A program made the translations under genes and the position numbers. 64,000 bases of DNA. Origin: SIG299 sp045531955. GTDB lineage: Bacteria; Bacillota; Clostridia; Lachnospirales; Lachnospiraceae. The notes under the pieces are model-generated. The model made no database searches and was not told where the DNA came from. It saw only the letters and a program-made list of their open reading frames with translations. The DNA is taken from positions 62,001 to 126,000 of the forward strand of contig JAZSFC010000027.1 of assembly GCA_045531955.1 (NCBI GenBank), given 5' to 3'. Numbering within the stretch: the first letter of the stretch is position 1; each line of letters starts with the position of its first letter. Below are positions 43,308-51,630 of this stretch, one piece after another.

Positions 43308-43459
43308 ATTTTTATGAGTTTCTATATCCGTGTTCGTCTGACTCCTCCTACATCTGTTCGTCTATTGTCAAACATACGGAACAAATTCCGTCTGTTTGCC
43401 ATAGCCGCACATCTGCAGGCTGAGATGCCGGACACTTGGACATAGAAATTCATAAAAAT
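43308..43459. repeat. Imperfect palindrome (152 bp) in the proS leader
   Basis: Arms 43308-43381 and 43386-43459 are inverted near-copies: ATTTTTATGA (43308-43317) pairs with 43450-43459, TTTCTAT with ATAGAAA, and ACGGAA with TTCCGT at the centre (43376-43381 with 43386-43391). The element lies between the T-box terminator and the proS start codon, so it is transcribed in the proS mRNA and would fold into one long hairpin. Confidence 0.8.
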
Positions 43460-43485
43460 GCGAACCTGTAACACTTCCGCTACAA

Positions 43486-43527
43486 GAGAAACCTCCGGAT
43501 TTTATCCTATCCGGGGATAAGTTTCTC
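43486..43527 (-). other. Stable hairpin between T-box terminator and leader palindrome
   Basis: GAGAAAC (43486-43492) pairs with GTTTCTC (43521-43527) and CCGGAT (43495-43500) with ATCCGG (43508-43513), giving a two-part stem. It lies inside the read-through proS transcript. Role unknown. Confidence 0.55.
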
Positions 43528-43546
43528 TCCGATAAATTTCAGCATA

Positions 43547-43798
43547 CAAAAAGGTCCCTCTTGTATGCCATGATACAAAAGGGACCGAAACTTCGGCGGT
43601 ACCACCCTAATTAGTAAATGGATTGTTTGCACTATCTATTTACTCTCTCTCCTTGTCTTTATCGCAGACCTACGCTGCATTTTCATGCAGGGCTCCAAGG
43701 CAGGTTCCAAACCAACTGTGGGAAGCTTTCACCATCCGCTTCTTCTCTGGACACGCATTGCTTTGTACTATTCCTTTTCGTCGCCACGTTACTTATGT
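43547..43798 (-). ncRNA. T-box riboswitch (proline, CCU specifier) of proS
   Basis: On the minus strand the leader has the T-box sequence AGGGTGGTACCGC (within 43592-43608), which pairs with uncharged tRNA ends. Upstream is a stem I region with AGAGAAGAAGCGGATGGTG and a specifier loop GAA-CCT-GCC (CCT at 43702-43704), the proline codon CCU. Downstream, a 14-bp terminator (43573-43586 with 43553-43566) is followed by five T. Uncharged tRNA-Pro would favour the antiterminator and allow proS transcription. The downstream gene is proline--tRNA ligase, so specifier and product agree. The first transcribed base is estimated from the promoter. Confidence 0.93.
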
Positions 43799-43804
43799 TT
43801 CTTT

Positions 43805-43833
43805 ATTTTATGATGGTTCCCCTGATTTGTCAA
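43805..43833 (-). promoter_or_regulatory. Promoter of the proS T-box transcript
   Basis: On the minus strand TTGACA (43828-43833), 17-bp spacer, TAAAAT (43805-43810): near-consensus housekeeping promoter directly before the T-box. It lies only 40 bases after the end of the SGNH gene. Confidence 0.85.
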
Positions 43834-43872
43834 GCATCTTCCCGGAATTCTCCGGCAAAACACATAGTAAAA

Positions 43873-45219
43873 TTAGTCGGTGTAACCGAAGCAAAGAATC
43901 GTAAAGGACTTATCCTCCTGACCTTCCTTCATGCGGATTTCTACGGTATGCTCTGCCGCTTCCTTTTCATCGATAATGAGAATTACATTATTGTTATTCC
44001 AACCACCGGCACTAAAGCAGTTCAGGGACATTTTATACTCGCCGTCCACATAAATATCTGCCTCACCGAATTTCTGATTATTGGCTGTCTTGTAATTGAG
44101 CATCAGATTCTTACAGGTCAAGGTCATGGTAAAGCTTTCGTTGCCCGCAGACACATCTCTCATCCAGTTATTCGGGAAGGAGGGCTTACGGTCCAGGCCA
44201 AAATGTTGGATTTCGGTATCCTTTGCGGTAAAGCAGCCCGGATTTATGGTAATTCCTTCATAGGTTACATCACTCTCTAACATTACCACATGCTTAAACG
44301 CTAAGCCCTTCTTGCCGGTTTCAGGTAAAGAATTCATTTCTTCTGCTTCTTCCGCATCAACCACCGCAAGAAGATTCATCAGGTAGTCGCACATCATACG
44401 GTGCCCGTAGTTTGCCGGATGATAATCATCGGTATAGAAGATCTTCTTATCCAGCTTTTTGACCGTCATCGGTTCTTTGATAGCATTTGCCACGCTGACC
44501 ATCGGCAAATCGTAATGTTTTCCTACCGGGATGTAATTGTCCTGCACATTCCAGAAATCACTTCTGGAAGCAAATAATAAAATAACCGCCGCATTGTTTT
44601 CCTGGGATAACACATCATGCACCAGGCTTTCATAAGCTCTGGTATTTGTGGTTTCACCCCAGTCATTTACAGCAAATTCAATGATGAATAAATCCGGTTC
44701 TGTGCCAAGTACATCCAGTACATCCTTCTTAAAGCGGATTGCGCCCAGGCAGGATGGTGTGCCGGAAAGACCGGCATTTACAAAGTTGATGTTGTCACCG
44801 TTTCCGTAGGTTTCTTTAAATGCTTCCGCAAACAAATAGGCATATCCCTTAGAATTTTGGGACGCACCGCCACCTTCGGTAACGGAACCGCCAAGAATTG
44901 CAATGTTTACCAGCTCACCGCTTCTCGCTTTTTCTAATACCTTCTTTAATCGTGCATTATTACCGGTAGAAATAATCGAGTCCTTCATCATTTTTTCCTT
45001 CCAATCCACTTCCGGTGTCGGAGTTGCTGTCGGCTTTGGTGTTGCCGTTGGTTTCGGGGTTGCTGTAGGCTCCGGAGTTGGGGTTGGTGTCTCGGTTGGA
45101 GCTACTGTTTCTACCACCCCCGTCGGCTCCTGTTCCTGAACGTTCATCTGCTCTTTTGCCCCACAGCCTGCCATGGTAAGCAGGGCTGTCAGAACAAGCA
45201 AATATACTAACTTATGCAT
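43873..45219 (-). CDS. SGNH/GDSL esterase lipoprotein (probable acetyl xylan esterase)
   Basis: A 448-residue lipoprotein: signal peptide with lipobox TMAGC (Cys19), then a Pro/Thr linker of repeated P-T-A-T-P-K units (~40-70). The SGNH hydrolase domain has AILGGSVTEGGG (nucleophile Ser112), FAVNDW (block III Asn185) and DDYHP (Asp264, His267). A C-terminal beta-rich domain (~305-448) may bind carbohydrate. Enzymes of this type remove acetyl or other acyl groups from xylan side chains. It is the last gene of the xylan locus, 32 bp after the GH115 gene. Acetyl ester of xylan is the best guess from context; the substrate is not proven. Confidence 0.82.
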   Translation of the reverse strand: MHKLVYLLVLTALLTMAGCGAKEQMNVQEQEPTGVVETVAPTETPTPTPEPTATPKPTATPKPTATPTPEVDWKEKMMKDSIISTGNNARLKKVLEKARSGELVNIAILGGSVTEGGGASQNSKGYAYLFAEAFKETYGNGDNINFVNAGLSGTPSCLGAIRFKKDVLDVLGTEPDLFIIEFAVNDWGETTNTRAYESLVHDVLSQENNAAVILLFASRSDFWNVQDNYIPVGKHYDLPMVSVANAIKEPMTVKKLDKKIFYTDDYHPANYGHRMMCDYLMNLLAVVDAEEAEEMNSLPETGKKGLAFKHVVMLESDVTYEGITINPGCFTAKDTEIQHFGLDRKPSFPNNWMRDVSAGNESFTMTLTCKNLMLNYKTANNQKFGEADIYVDGEYKMSLNCFSAGGWNNNNVILIIDEKEAAEHTVEIRMKEGQEDKSFTILCFGYTD

Positions 45220-45251
45220 AGATTATTCTCCATTCTATATCAATGTTACGG

Positions 45252-47837
45252 TTACTCTTCCGGTCCCAAATAAGACTGTGGAAGCTCACCACGGTAGATA
45301 ACTATCTTCTGTAAGACAACACCTGCATCAATTCCATAGAAGCGGAGCTTGTGTGCACCTGCTGTAAGCTTACACTTGCTTTCGTTAATATGGGCATTGA
45401 TAATTACGGCACGGCACCACTGCGGCTCCCAGTAATCGCCGGCAATATAACCCTTTGGCAAAGCGTTTACCACCATAGGCTCTGCACCATCTGCCTGCAG
45501 GGCATAACGGAGTTCTACCTTATCACCGTCTAAGTTATTGCTTGGTGCCATATAGGTGCGGATAGTGTATTCCGCTTCCTCGGATACTACAAATTCATAT
45601 TCCAGATATGGAAGTTTTTCCACATTGCCGGTTAAGTCAAACTGCTTTCCGGTTTCCATGGTAATCGGGAATACTTTAACTGCAGCATCAGAGCGTCCGT
45701 AATTTGGAATTACCCTGAACTGTGCCGCAAAAATCTTTTCCTGCTCTCCTACGGTTTCTCTCATTGCAACAGGAACATTTTCCCTAAAAGCATCTGCCTG
45801 AAGTACTACATAACCTTCCGGACGTACAAATTCCCTTTCCATGATTTCCTCAAGAAGAACATCTTTACTGAACGGACAATCCACTCCTTCTAAAACAACC
45901 GGGGTCGGAGGTGCTGCATTTTCCGCATTCCACGCCACGTAACCGATATGAGTCTGGCTCATCATCTTGTTCCACTTGCCGCCGGACATTTCTTCGTTAT
46001 AATGGCGCATCAGTTCTTTATCTTTTGCAATGGCTTCTTCCACAAGAGCAGCAAAACCATTGGTTCTTGCATCTTTCTTTTCCGCATAGTAACGGTTGTA
46101 GGCAGAGTAAATATACAATGCCACTACGTTAGCAGAAGCTGTTACCGGATAATATACCAGCTGCTCATAAGCATCCTGCAGGTCTGCCGGAATTTCCTGC
46201 TTACAAAGTTCTGCACCCTCCATCAGGAACAGGGCAAAATCTAACATACTCTGGGCTTCTCCGAAGTTTTCCAGACTGTAAATATTTTCTCTCATGTATT
46301 CCGGCTTACAAATTCCGTTTAACTTGGAATATCCTGCAAGTAATCCTGCCATCTGTGCCTGGATTACTTCAGAAACACCATGGGAAAACTGCTGTTTTAC
46401 AAACTGCAGATAATAGTCGCCCGGTGTTACACTACCGTTGGTACCGTATTTTTCAAAATCATAGGCCAAATCCATGTAGTAAGAAATCTGCATTTCCATC
46501 GGCTTTAAATCACCTACGTTAACAATCCAGATGTCTCTTACACCGCAGTCATAGGTTTCAGACAACTGTTCCCAGGTCTTTTCCAACTGCATTACGTTAA
46601 GCCACATATAACCTCTTGGTGCACCGTTATAGTCGAAGTGATAATACATACCCCAACCGCCCTTGCGGTTCTTTAACTTATCGGTTACCGGCAGGGAGCG
46701 TACATTACCGAAGTTATCTTCACAAAGCATGATAACCACATCATCCAGAGGAGAATTACCGTTTTCATCCTTCCAGTTCTTTAAGCCTTCGCACTCCTCG
46801 TTGCCGTTCCAGTATTTTTCAACTTCCTTATAAACCACAAGCATCTTCGGGGCATCTGCAAGTCCCTCTGCTGCCAGCTGGCTCTTCTGGGTCAGAATAA
46901 TATCCTTTAACAAGTCAATATTATACTGCATGCTGCCTGCCAGCTCAGAGTCTGCCTCACCACGCATCCCAACAGTAATTACACTCTCGTATGGCTTGTT
47001 ACGCTTAATACCGTCTTCCCAGAACTTGGAGATGCCCTCTCTGTTTACGGCAAAATCCCAGTTGTATTTATCGGTATACTGCTGCCACAGATGACGCCAT
47101 TCCTCACCGGCACGGCACATCGGCTCGTGGTGGGAGGTACCCATTACCACGCCGTATTCATCCGCTACACGGATGTTATCATGCGGATGCTCACTTCCTT
47201 CTTCCGAGAAGATATTGCCCCACATGGCAGGCCATAAATAATTACCCTTTAAACGTAAAATCAATTCAAACACATGGCTGTACATCTTATCGTTCAGCCC
47301 GCCAAACTTACCGTAAACCCAGCCGGTGAAGGACGGGGACTCATCGTTGATGAAAATACCGCGGTATTTTACGGAAGGCTCCTTGGATACACAGTCCAGC
47401 TCCTCTGCGGAGAACTTTAATTCCTCCTTCTTCTCCAGTGCCACATCCGCAAACCATACCCATGGGCTAACGCCAATCATCTCGGAGAGTCGGTAAATAC
47501 CGTAAATGCAGCCACGTTTGTCGCTGCCGGCAATATATAACACATTATCTGCAAGCTTGGTAATATAGCACTCCCACTTACCTTCAATTTCGGAAAGATT
47601 CAGTGTTCCTGCTTCCGTTGCCTTCGCAATGAGCGGATTCTGTTTCATGGTACCAACCACAATGACCGGACCGGTTACTTTTTCTGCTGCATCTACCAGC
47701 TCCGGCTTTTTTCCGGTAACCAGTTCCACATCCCCCGCAAACGCCTCTGCCGCAATACGGATGCCCTTATAATTAGTATCTGCAGGATCAATATAAATCT
47801 GCACGGCCTGCGCGCCGGCTAAAATAAACTCTGCCAT
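45252..47837 (-). CDS. GH115 alpha-glucuronidase-like glycoside hydrolase
   Basis: About 861 residues from the ATG at 47837, chosen for AAGGAGA six bases upstream; an upstream TTG overlaps that site. The N-terminal domain (to ~130) is a GH67/GH115-type cap with VGTMKQNPLIAKA. The catalytic barrel begins with VKYRGIFINDESPSFTGWVYGKFGG, followed by RLKGNYLWPAMWGNIF and GVVMGTSHHEPM, signatures of GH115. A C-terminal beta domain starts near residue 690. GH115 removes (4-O-methyl-)glucuronic acid from xylan, including internal residues. No signal peptide is present, so it should act in the cytoplasm on imported oligosaccharides. It sits in a locus with GH43 and an SGNH esterase. Confidence 0.88.
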   Translation of the reverse strand: MAEFILAGAQAVQIYIDPADTNYKGIRIAAEAFAGDVELVTGKKPELVDAAEKVTGPVIVVGTMKQNPLIAKATEAGTLNLSEIEGKWECYITKLADNVLYIAGSDKRGCIYGIYRLSEMIGVSPWVWFADVALEKKEELKFSAEELDCVSKEPSVKYRGIFINDESPSFTGWVYGKFGGLNDKMYSHVFELILRLKGNYLWPAMWGNIFSEEGSEHPHDNIRVADEYGVVMGTSHHEPMCRAGEEWRHLWQQYTDKYNWDFAVNREGISKFWEDGIKRNKPYESVITVGMRGEADSELAGSMQYNIDLLKDIILTQKSQLAAEGLADAPKMLVVYKEVEKYWNGNEECEGLKNWKDENGNSPLDDVVIMLCEDNFGNVRSLPVTDKLKNRKGGWGMYYHFDYNGAPRGYMWLNVMQLEKTWEQLSETYDCGVRDIWIVNVGDLKPMEMQISYYMDLAYDFEKYGTNGSVTPGDYYLQFVKQQFSHGVSEVIQAQMAGLLAGYSKLNGICKPEYMRENIYSLENFGEAQSMLDFALFLMEGAELCKQEIPADLQDAYEQLVYYPVTASANVVALYIYSAYNRYYAEKKDARTNGFAALVEEAIAKDKELMRHYNEEMSGGKWNKMMSQTHIGYVAWNAENAAPPTPVVLEGVDCPFSKDVLLEEIMEREFVRPEGYVVLQADAFRENVPVAMRETVGEQEKIFAAQFRVIPNYGRSDAAVKVFPITMETGKQFDLTGNVEKLPYLEYEFVVSEEAEYTIRTYMAPSNNLDGDKVELRYALQADGAEPMVVNALPKGYIAGDYWEPQWCRAVIINAHINESKCKLTAGAHKLRFYGIDAGVVLQKIVIYRGELPQSYLGPEE

Positions 47838-47877
47838 TTTAATTCTCCTTGTTCTTTGCAATATGCATATACAACTT

Positions 47878-47914
47878 CAGGCAGGCAAGCCCCGCATTAT
47901 GAGCCGCCTGCCTG
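47878..47914. other. Hairpin between GH43 and GH115 genes
   Basis: CAGGCAGGC (47878-47886) pairs with 47906-47914. The T-tract lies only on the plus-strand side, so for the minus-strand operon it is not a standard terminator; it may stabilise mRNA ends. Confidence 0.55.
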
Positions 47915-47935
47915 TTTTTCTCATTCACTTATGTA

Positions 47936-49600
47936 CTAACGGAATTTCCAGTTATCCATAGAATAACCGTTGCCATAGAAAGTAAAGTATACATCATGTA
48001 CACCGGTAATGGTTTCTAAAAGTTTGCTGCTTTGTTCGAGGTAAGTCTTTCCATCACCATCTTTGGATACTTCCAGATAACCAACAATATCACCCATTAA
48101 GCGGTCGATACGGATCTGGATAACACCGGTTACTTCTGTCCCTGCACAAATGGATGCCACAAATTCGGTTGCACCCTTGTCACCAAAGTCTACACCCTTT
48201 ACTCCAATCCAGGAACCGGTTTCGATACCGCATACTACCATGTTACCGCAATCCACAACCTTGTCAACACCGGCTGCGCTGTTACTCTCTGCAAATGCTC
48301 TGGTAGTAATACCTGCGCTGTTCCAGATAGTTTCAGCTTCTACAGTTTCATAAGGATTTAAATAACCGCTCTGTTCTACACCGGCTCTGGTGCCCTTGGT
48401 TCTGCCAAGAGTACCGTCTTCGTTGATTGCCAGCTTGTCAATGTGGGTGGAACGGTAGCCCTTCACCGGCATGCCCAGTCTCTCTTCAATGGACTCTGCA
48501 TGATAGGTAATGTACCAGTCGCCGCGGAAGTTAAATACACAGTGATGGTTGTTACCGCCAACGCCAAAGAACTCACCCGGATTCGGAAGAATTACTCCCT
48601 GATAAGTGAATGGTCCCATTGGATTTTCACTGGTCATATAGCAGATTTCACCATTCTTTAATCCATACTCCTGAGTTCCTGCTTTATCTACGCTGAAGTT
48701 AGAGCTATAGGTGTAGTAATAGGTATTGCCCATCTTATGAATACCGGAATCTTCAAAAAGATATGGTGGATCGATTGCCACCGGATCACCGTCAAGGCTA
48801 ATCATGTCATCGCCAAGTTTTGCCACTCTGGCTGTATATGGATGTGCGGGATTATTCTGCGGAACACCACCGCCAAAGTAGATATATGCGGAGCCATCCT
48901 CATCCACAAACACCGCCGGGTCAAAGAGCCAAAGTACAGATGCACAAGTTGGTGTGTTTCTGGAAATCAATTCGGTTCCCAGTGGGTCTGTAAACGGACC
49001 GGTCGGGCTGTCAGAAGTTAAAACGAAAATACCGCTGCCATTGTTAGCAAAGTATAAGAAAAACTTTGGCTTTCCGTCAATCATCTTCCAGGTAGCAGCC
49101 GGCGCCCAGGAATTGTTTGCCGTCTTTGCCGCACCATCTTTACCTGCCGCATAAATAGCACCATGGTCCGTCCAGTTTACCATATCCTTGGTGGAGATTA
49201 CATTAATTGTGTTAATCTTAGAATAGGTATTGGTATTCAGGCTACCGTCTTCCAAATACTCCGGAGTATCACCGGTCATGTAAATGTACAATGTATCGTC
49301 ATAAACCAACGCATATGGATCTGCACCGAAACGTTGTGTCATCAGTGGGTTGTTGTCTAACATACCCTTGGCATTCTTTGCCTTTTCAATGCCCTTAAAA
49401 AGAGCCGCCATCTCATCTACCGGAGTAGGTGTTGGTGTGTTTGTCGGAGCAACTGTTGCGGTTGCTTCCGGCATCTTTGTTACTTCTTCACTCATTGTTT
49501 CATTCTCCCTTTTATTCTCCTTATTTTCTGCAGCACAACCGGAGATTACCGGCAATGCTGCCAGAAACAAACACATCATTAATATTTTTGCTTTCTTCAT
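47936..49600 (-). CDS. GH43 family lipoprotein with CBM6-like domain
   Basis: A 554-residue lipoprotein: lipobox ISGC (Cys22), a short Thr/Pro linker (TPTPTPVDE), then a five-bladed beta-propeller of GH43. Blades show RFGADPYALVYDDTLYIYMTG (the general-base Asp), SWAPAATWK, LFDPAVFVDEDGSAYIYFGGG and FEDSGIHKMGNTYYYTYS (acid-type Glu). A C-terminal beta-sandwich (~420-554) starting with VEAETIWNSAG resembles CBM6 and ends in YSMDNWKF. GH43 enzymes release arabinofuranose or xylose from arabinoxylan. AAGGAGA is four bases before the ATG. It acts outside the cell, upstream of import. Whether it is an arabinofuranosidase or xylosidase cannot be decided. Confidence 0.88.
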   Translation of the reverse strand: MKKAKILMMCLFLAALPVISGCAAENKENKRENETMSEEVTKMPEATATVAPTNTPTPTPVDEMAALFKGIEKAKNAKGMLDNNPLMTQRFGADPYALVYDDTLYIYMTGDTPEYLEDGSLNTNTYSKINTINVISTKDMVNWTDHGAIYAAGKDGAAKTANNSWAPAATWKMIDGKPKFFLYFANNGSGIFVLTSDSPTGPFTDPLGTELISRNTPTCASVLWLFDPAVFVDEDGSAYIYFGGGVPQNNPAHPYTARVAKLGDDMISLDGDPVAIDPPYLFEDSGIHKMGNTYYYTYSSNFSVDKAGTQEYGLKNGEICYMTSENPMGPFTYQGVILPNPGEFFGVGGNNHHCVFNFRGDWYITYHAESIEERLGMPVKGYRSTHIDKLAINEDGTLGRTKGTRAGVEQSGYLNPYETVEAETIWNSAGITTRAFAESNSAAGVDKVVDCGNMVVCGIETGSWIGVKGVDFGDKGATEFVASICAGTEVTGVIQIRIDRLMGDIVGYLEVSKDGDGKTYLEQSSKLLETITGVHDVYFTFYGNGYSMDNWKFR

Positions 49601-49612
49601 TGCATCTCCTTA

Positions 49613-50515
49613 CTATCGACGGACCGGAGTTCTGGTTAAATCAATCAGAGTCTGGGTCATCTTATTGCGGATGAACTCCCTGTGCTCGTCTTTTGCGAGG
49701 AAATATGCGTAGGAGTCCATCAAAAACTCCGGGGACAATCCCCGTCCCACAATTTTAAAATTCACATAGCCTCTATCGATGTAGCTTCCGATTTCTTCGT
49801 TGGAAATAAATGCCGGACGCTTCATGCTCTCGTTAAAACCACGTTTTGCATTCTGATGAGGACACTTAAAATCGGTAGCCTGGTCAAACTCCAACTGGGA
49901 TAAGGATTCTGCACGGTAATGCTCTGCACGTTTTGGACAGTTTGGAGAGCAGATTTCATTTACCAGAATCTCAATTTTATCTGCCACCGGTTCCAGTTCC
50001 TTTAATACATCTTCGTTATGGTTCAGGTCATAATCTAACACCACCAGATGGTAATTCTTTGCCAGTTCTTCCTTAATTGCCTCTACATCTACCAGACGCT
50101 TTGTGGTAGAAGAAATTACTGCAAAGGATGGATATTCCTTGCGGATGTATTCCTCCAAGGTTGGCGCATTCACCAGCACCTGGTTCTTTCCGTTGTCTGC
50201 AAGCTTCATCACCAGATTACAGTAGGTATCAAAATTATGCTTTTCTTCTAACAACGTATTGGTCCAGGTAAAACGCACCGGAACCCCTCTGGAATTATAG
50301 ATTTTAATTACTCTGTCAATGTCGCCCTTATATGCGCTGCCAAACACGGCTCTTCCGCCATTCCAGATTGCATTCGGAAACGTTCCGTACACGGAACCGA
50401 CTTTATATCCCTCACGGAATTTACTTGGGTAGTCCTTCATCAAATTTAATAAAATCTGATTAATTACCCGGAAATTACAAAGTCCCGGCAAATGCCAGTA
50501 TACTTCTTTCGCCAT
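49613..50515 (-). CDS. U32-like TIM-barrel protein of unknown function (copy 1)
   Basis: A 300-residue cytoplasmic protein starting WHLPGLCNF, with GTFPNAIWNGGRAVFG, VRFTWTNTLLEEKHNFDTYCN and the Cys motif NEICSPNCPKRAEHYR, followed later by FKCPHQN. Strand-and-helix alternation and the position of the Cys motif resemble U32 family proteins, which bind Fe-S clusters or modify RNA and small molecules. There is no clear catalytic motif, and I would not call it a peptidase. It is a paralogue of the gene directly upstream (48 bp gap), with the same order of blocks. It lies 12 bp before the GH43 gene in the xylan locus. Function unknown. Confidence 0.6.
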   Translation of the reverse strand: MAKEVYWHLPGLCNFRVINQILLNLMKDYPSKFREGYKVGSVYGTFPNAIWNGGRAVFGSAYKGDIDRVIKIYNSRGVPVRFTWTNTLLEEKHNFDTYCNLVMKLADNGKNQVLVNAPTLEEYIRKEYPSFAVISSTTKRLVDVEAIKEELAKNYHLVVLDYDLNHNEDVLKELEPVADKIEILVNEICSPNCPKRAEHYRAESLSQLEFDQATDFKCPHQNAKRGFNESMKRPAFISNEEIGSYIDRGYVNFKIVGRGLSPEFLMDSYAYFLAKDEHREFIRNKMTQTLIDLTRTPVRR

Positions 50516-50563
50516 ACTTTATTGCCCTCCATTCCTTACACTTTTTGCCATGCAAGGCTCCAT

Positions 50564-51514
50564 TTACGGCCATACGCCCGGTCTTGGCTTCATAATATTT
50601 ATAATACGGCTGTTGGATAAATTATTTAACAACTGAATACGCACAAAGCCCTGATATTCCGGCTTAATGAGATAGTGGGTATAAGTTTCTACCAAGGAGA
50701 AAAGATTTGCGGTTCTGCCCTCAATCTTAAAGTTATTAAAGCCCATTGGTAAGTACTTTTCGTAAATATCCTCCGGAGATACATAAGTAGGATAATTCTG
50801 AATGGTGTGAATGCAGTTCATATCGCCGTACTCACACTTCCATGGAATAATCGGAATCTTTTTATCCTCCGGTAATCTTCTGTTTTCTAACTCAATGCGG
50901 TGGTTCTGTGCTACGTTTTTATAATGGGCACCACGGCGAGGGCAATTCGGAACGCACAAAGCATTGACCAGCACCTCACACTTTTCAGGCTTCTTTACCT
51001 TCTTTAAGATGTCCCATTGGTTGTTCATATTATAATCCAGTACAACCAGATAATAGTCTTTTTCAAGTTCTTCATTTAATGCATCAATAGTTCTGATTTC
51101 CTTGCAGGTAGAACTGTTGATTTTAAACCTCGGATAGGTCTTACGGATGTATTCTTCTAAGATAGGAGATACCACCAGTACCTCGTTCATTCCGTTGTCT
51201 GCTTCCTGCATGCAGAAATTACAATAAAAATCGTCTAAATCTTCTTTTTCAATGATTGGATTAGTAAAGGTATAGCGAATCGGAATGCCCTTACTATTAA
51301 TAGATTTAATTACATTTCTAACATATGGTGTGTCACACTGATCACCAACAATCAGTCTTCCGCCTGCCCAAAGGGAGGTTGGAAACTCTCCAAAAAAAGA
51401 AGCAATTTTTATCCCCTCTCTGAAAAAATCCGGTCTCTGCTCTAAGAGACTTATTAAAAGCATATTCAGCGGATAATTTCCTCTAAGACCTGGTAAATGA
51501 AATTTAACTTCCAT
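50564..51514 (-). CDS. U32-like TIM-barrel protein of unknown function (copy 2)
   Basis: A 316-residue paralogue of the preceding entry. Matching blocks are FHLPGLRGN, GEFPTSLWAGGRLIVG, IRYTFTNPIIEKEDLDDFYCN, VLVNALCVPNCPRRGAHYKN and WKCEYGDMNC. The C-x-x-N-C-P-x-R-x-x-H-Y core is conserved in both copies, so it is likely functional, perhaps as a metal or Fe-S site. It is 49 bp upstream of copy 1 and about 115 bp downstream of a sugar-binding protein gene. Two related copies side by side suggest a heteromeric pair. I do not know the reaction. Confidence 0.6.
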   Translation of the reverse strand: MEVKFHLPGLRGNYPLNMLLISLLEQRPDFFREGIKIASFFGEFPTSLWAGGRLIVGDQCDTPYVRNVIKSINSKGIPIRYTFTNPIIEKEDLDDFYCNFCMQEADNGMNEVLVVSPILEEYIRKTYPRFKINSSTCKEIRTIDALNEELEKDYYLVVLDYNMNNQWDILKKVKKPEKCEVLVNALCVPNCPRRGAHYKNVAQNHRIELENRRLPEDKKIPIIPWKCEYGDMNCIHTIQNYPTYVSPEDIYEKYLPMGFNNFKIEGRTANLFSLVETYTHYLIKPEYQGFVRIQLLNNLSNSRIINIMKPRPGVWP

Positions 51515-51543
51515 ACTATTCTCTCCTTCTTTTTTATATAGAA

Positions 51544-51575
51544 CAAGGAATGGTACCCGGAAATACCATTCCTTG
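51544..51575 (-). terminator. Hairpin after the binding-protein gene (partial terminator)
   Basis: A 12-bp perfect stem (51564-51575 with 51544-51555, CAAGGAATGGTA) and 8-nt loop lies 56 bases after the solute-binding protein stop. No strong T-tract follows, so it probably reduces downstream expression or protects the binding-protein message. Confidence 0.55.
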
Positions 51576-51630
51576 CCTGTTGTGAATCAGTTTTCGAACC
51601 GAGTCAATTTACTAAAATACCGTTATGCAA

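Noticed and set aside
43618..44280. 220-residue plus-strand reading frame
   Set aside because: It runs antisense to the T-box leader and the end of the SGNH esterase gene; it has no ribosome site and no recognisable domain.
44999..45130. Short tandem DNA repeats
   Set aside because: They encode the Pro/Thr linker of the esterase lipoprotein, so they are ordinary coding low complexity, not a CRISPR or satellite.
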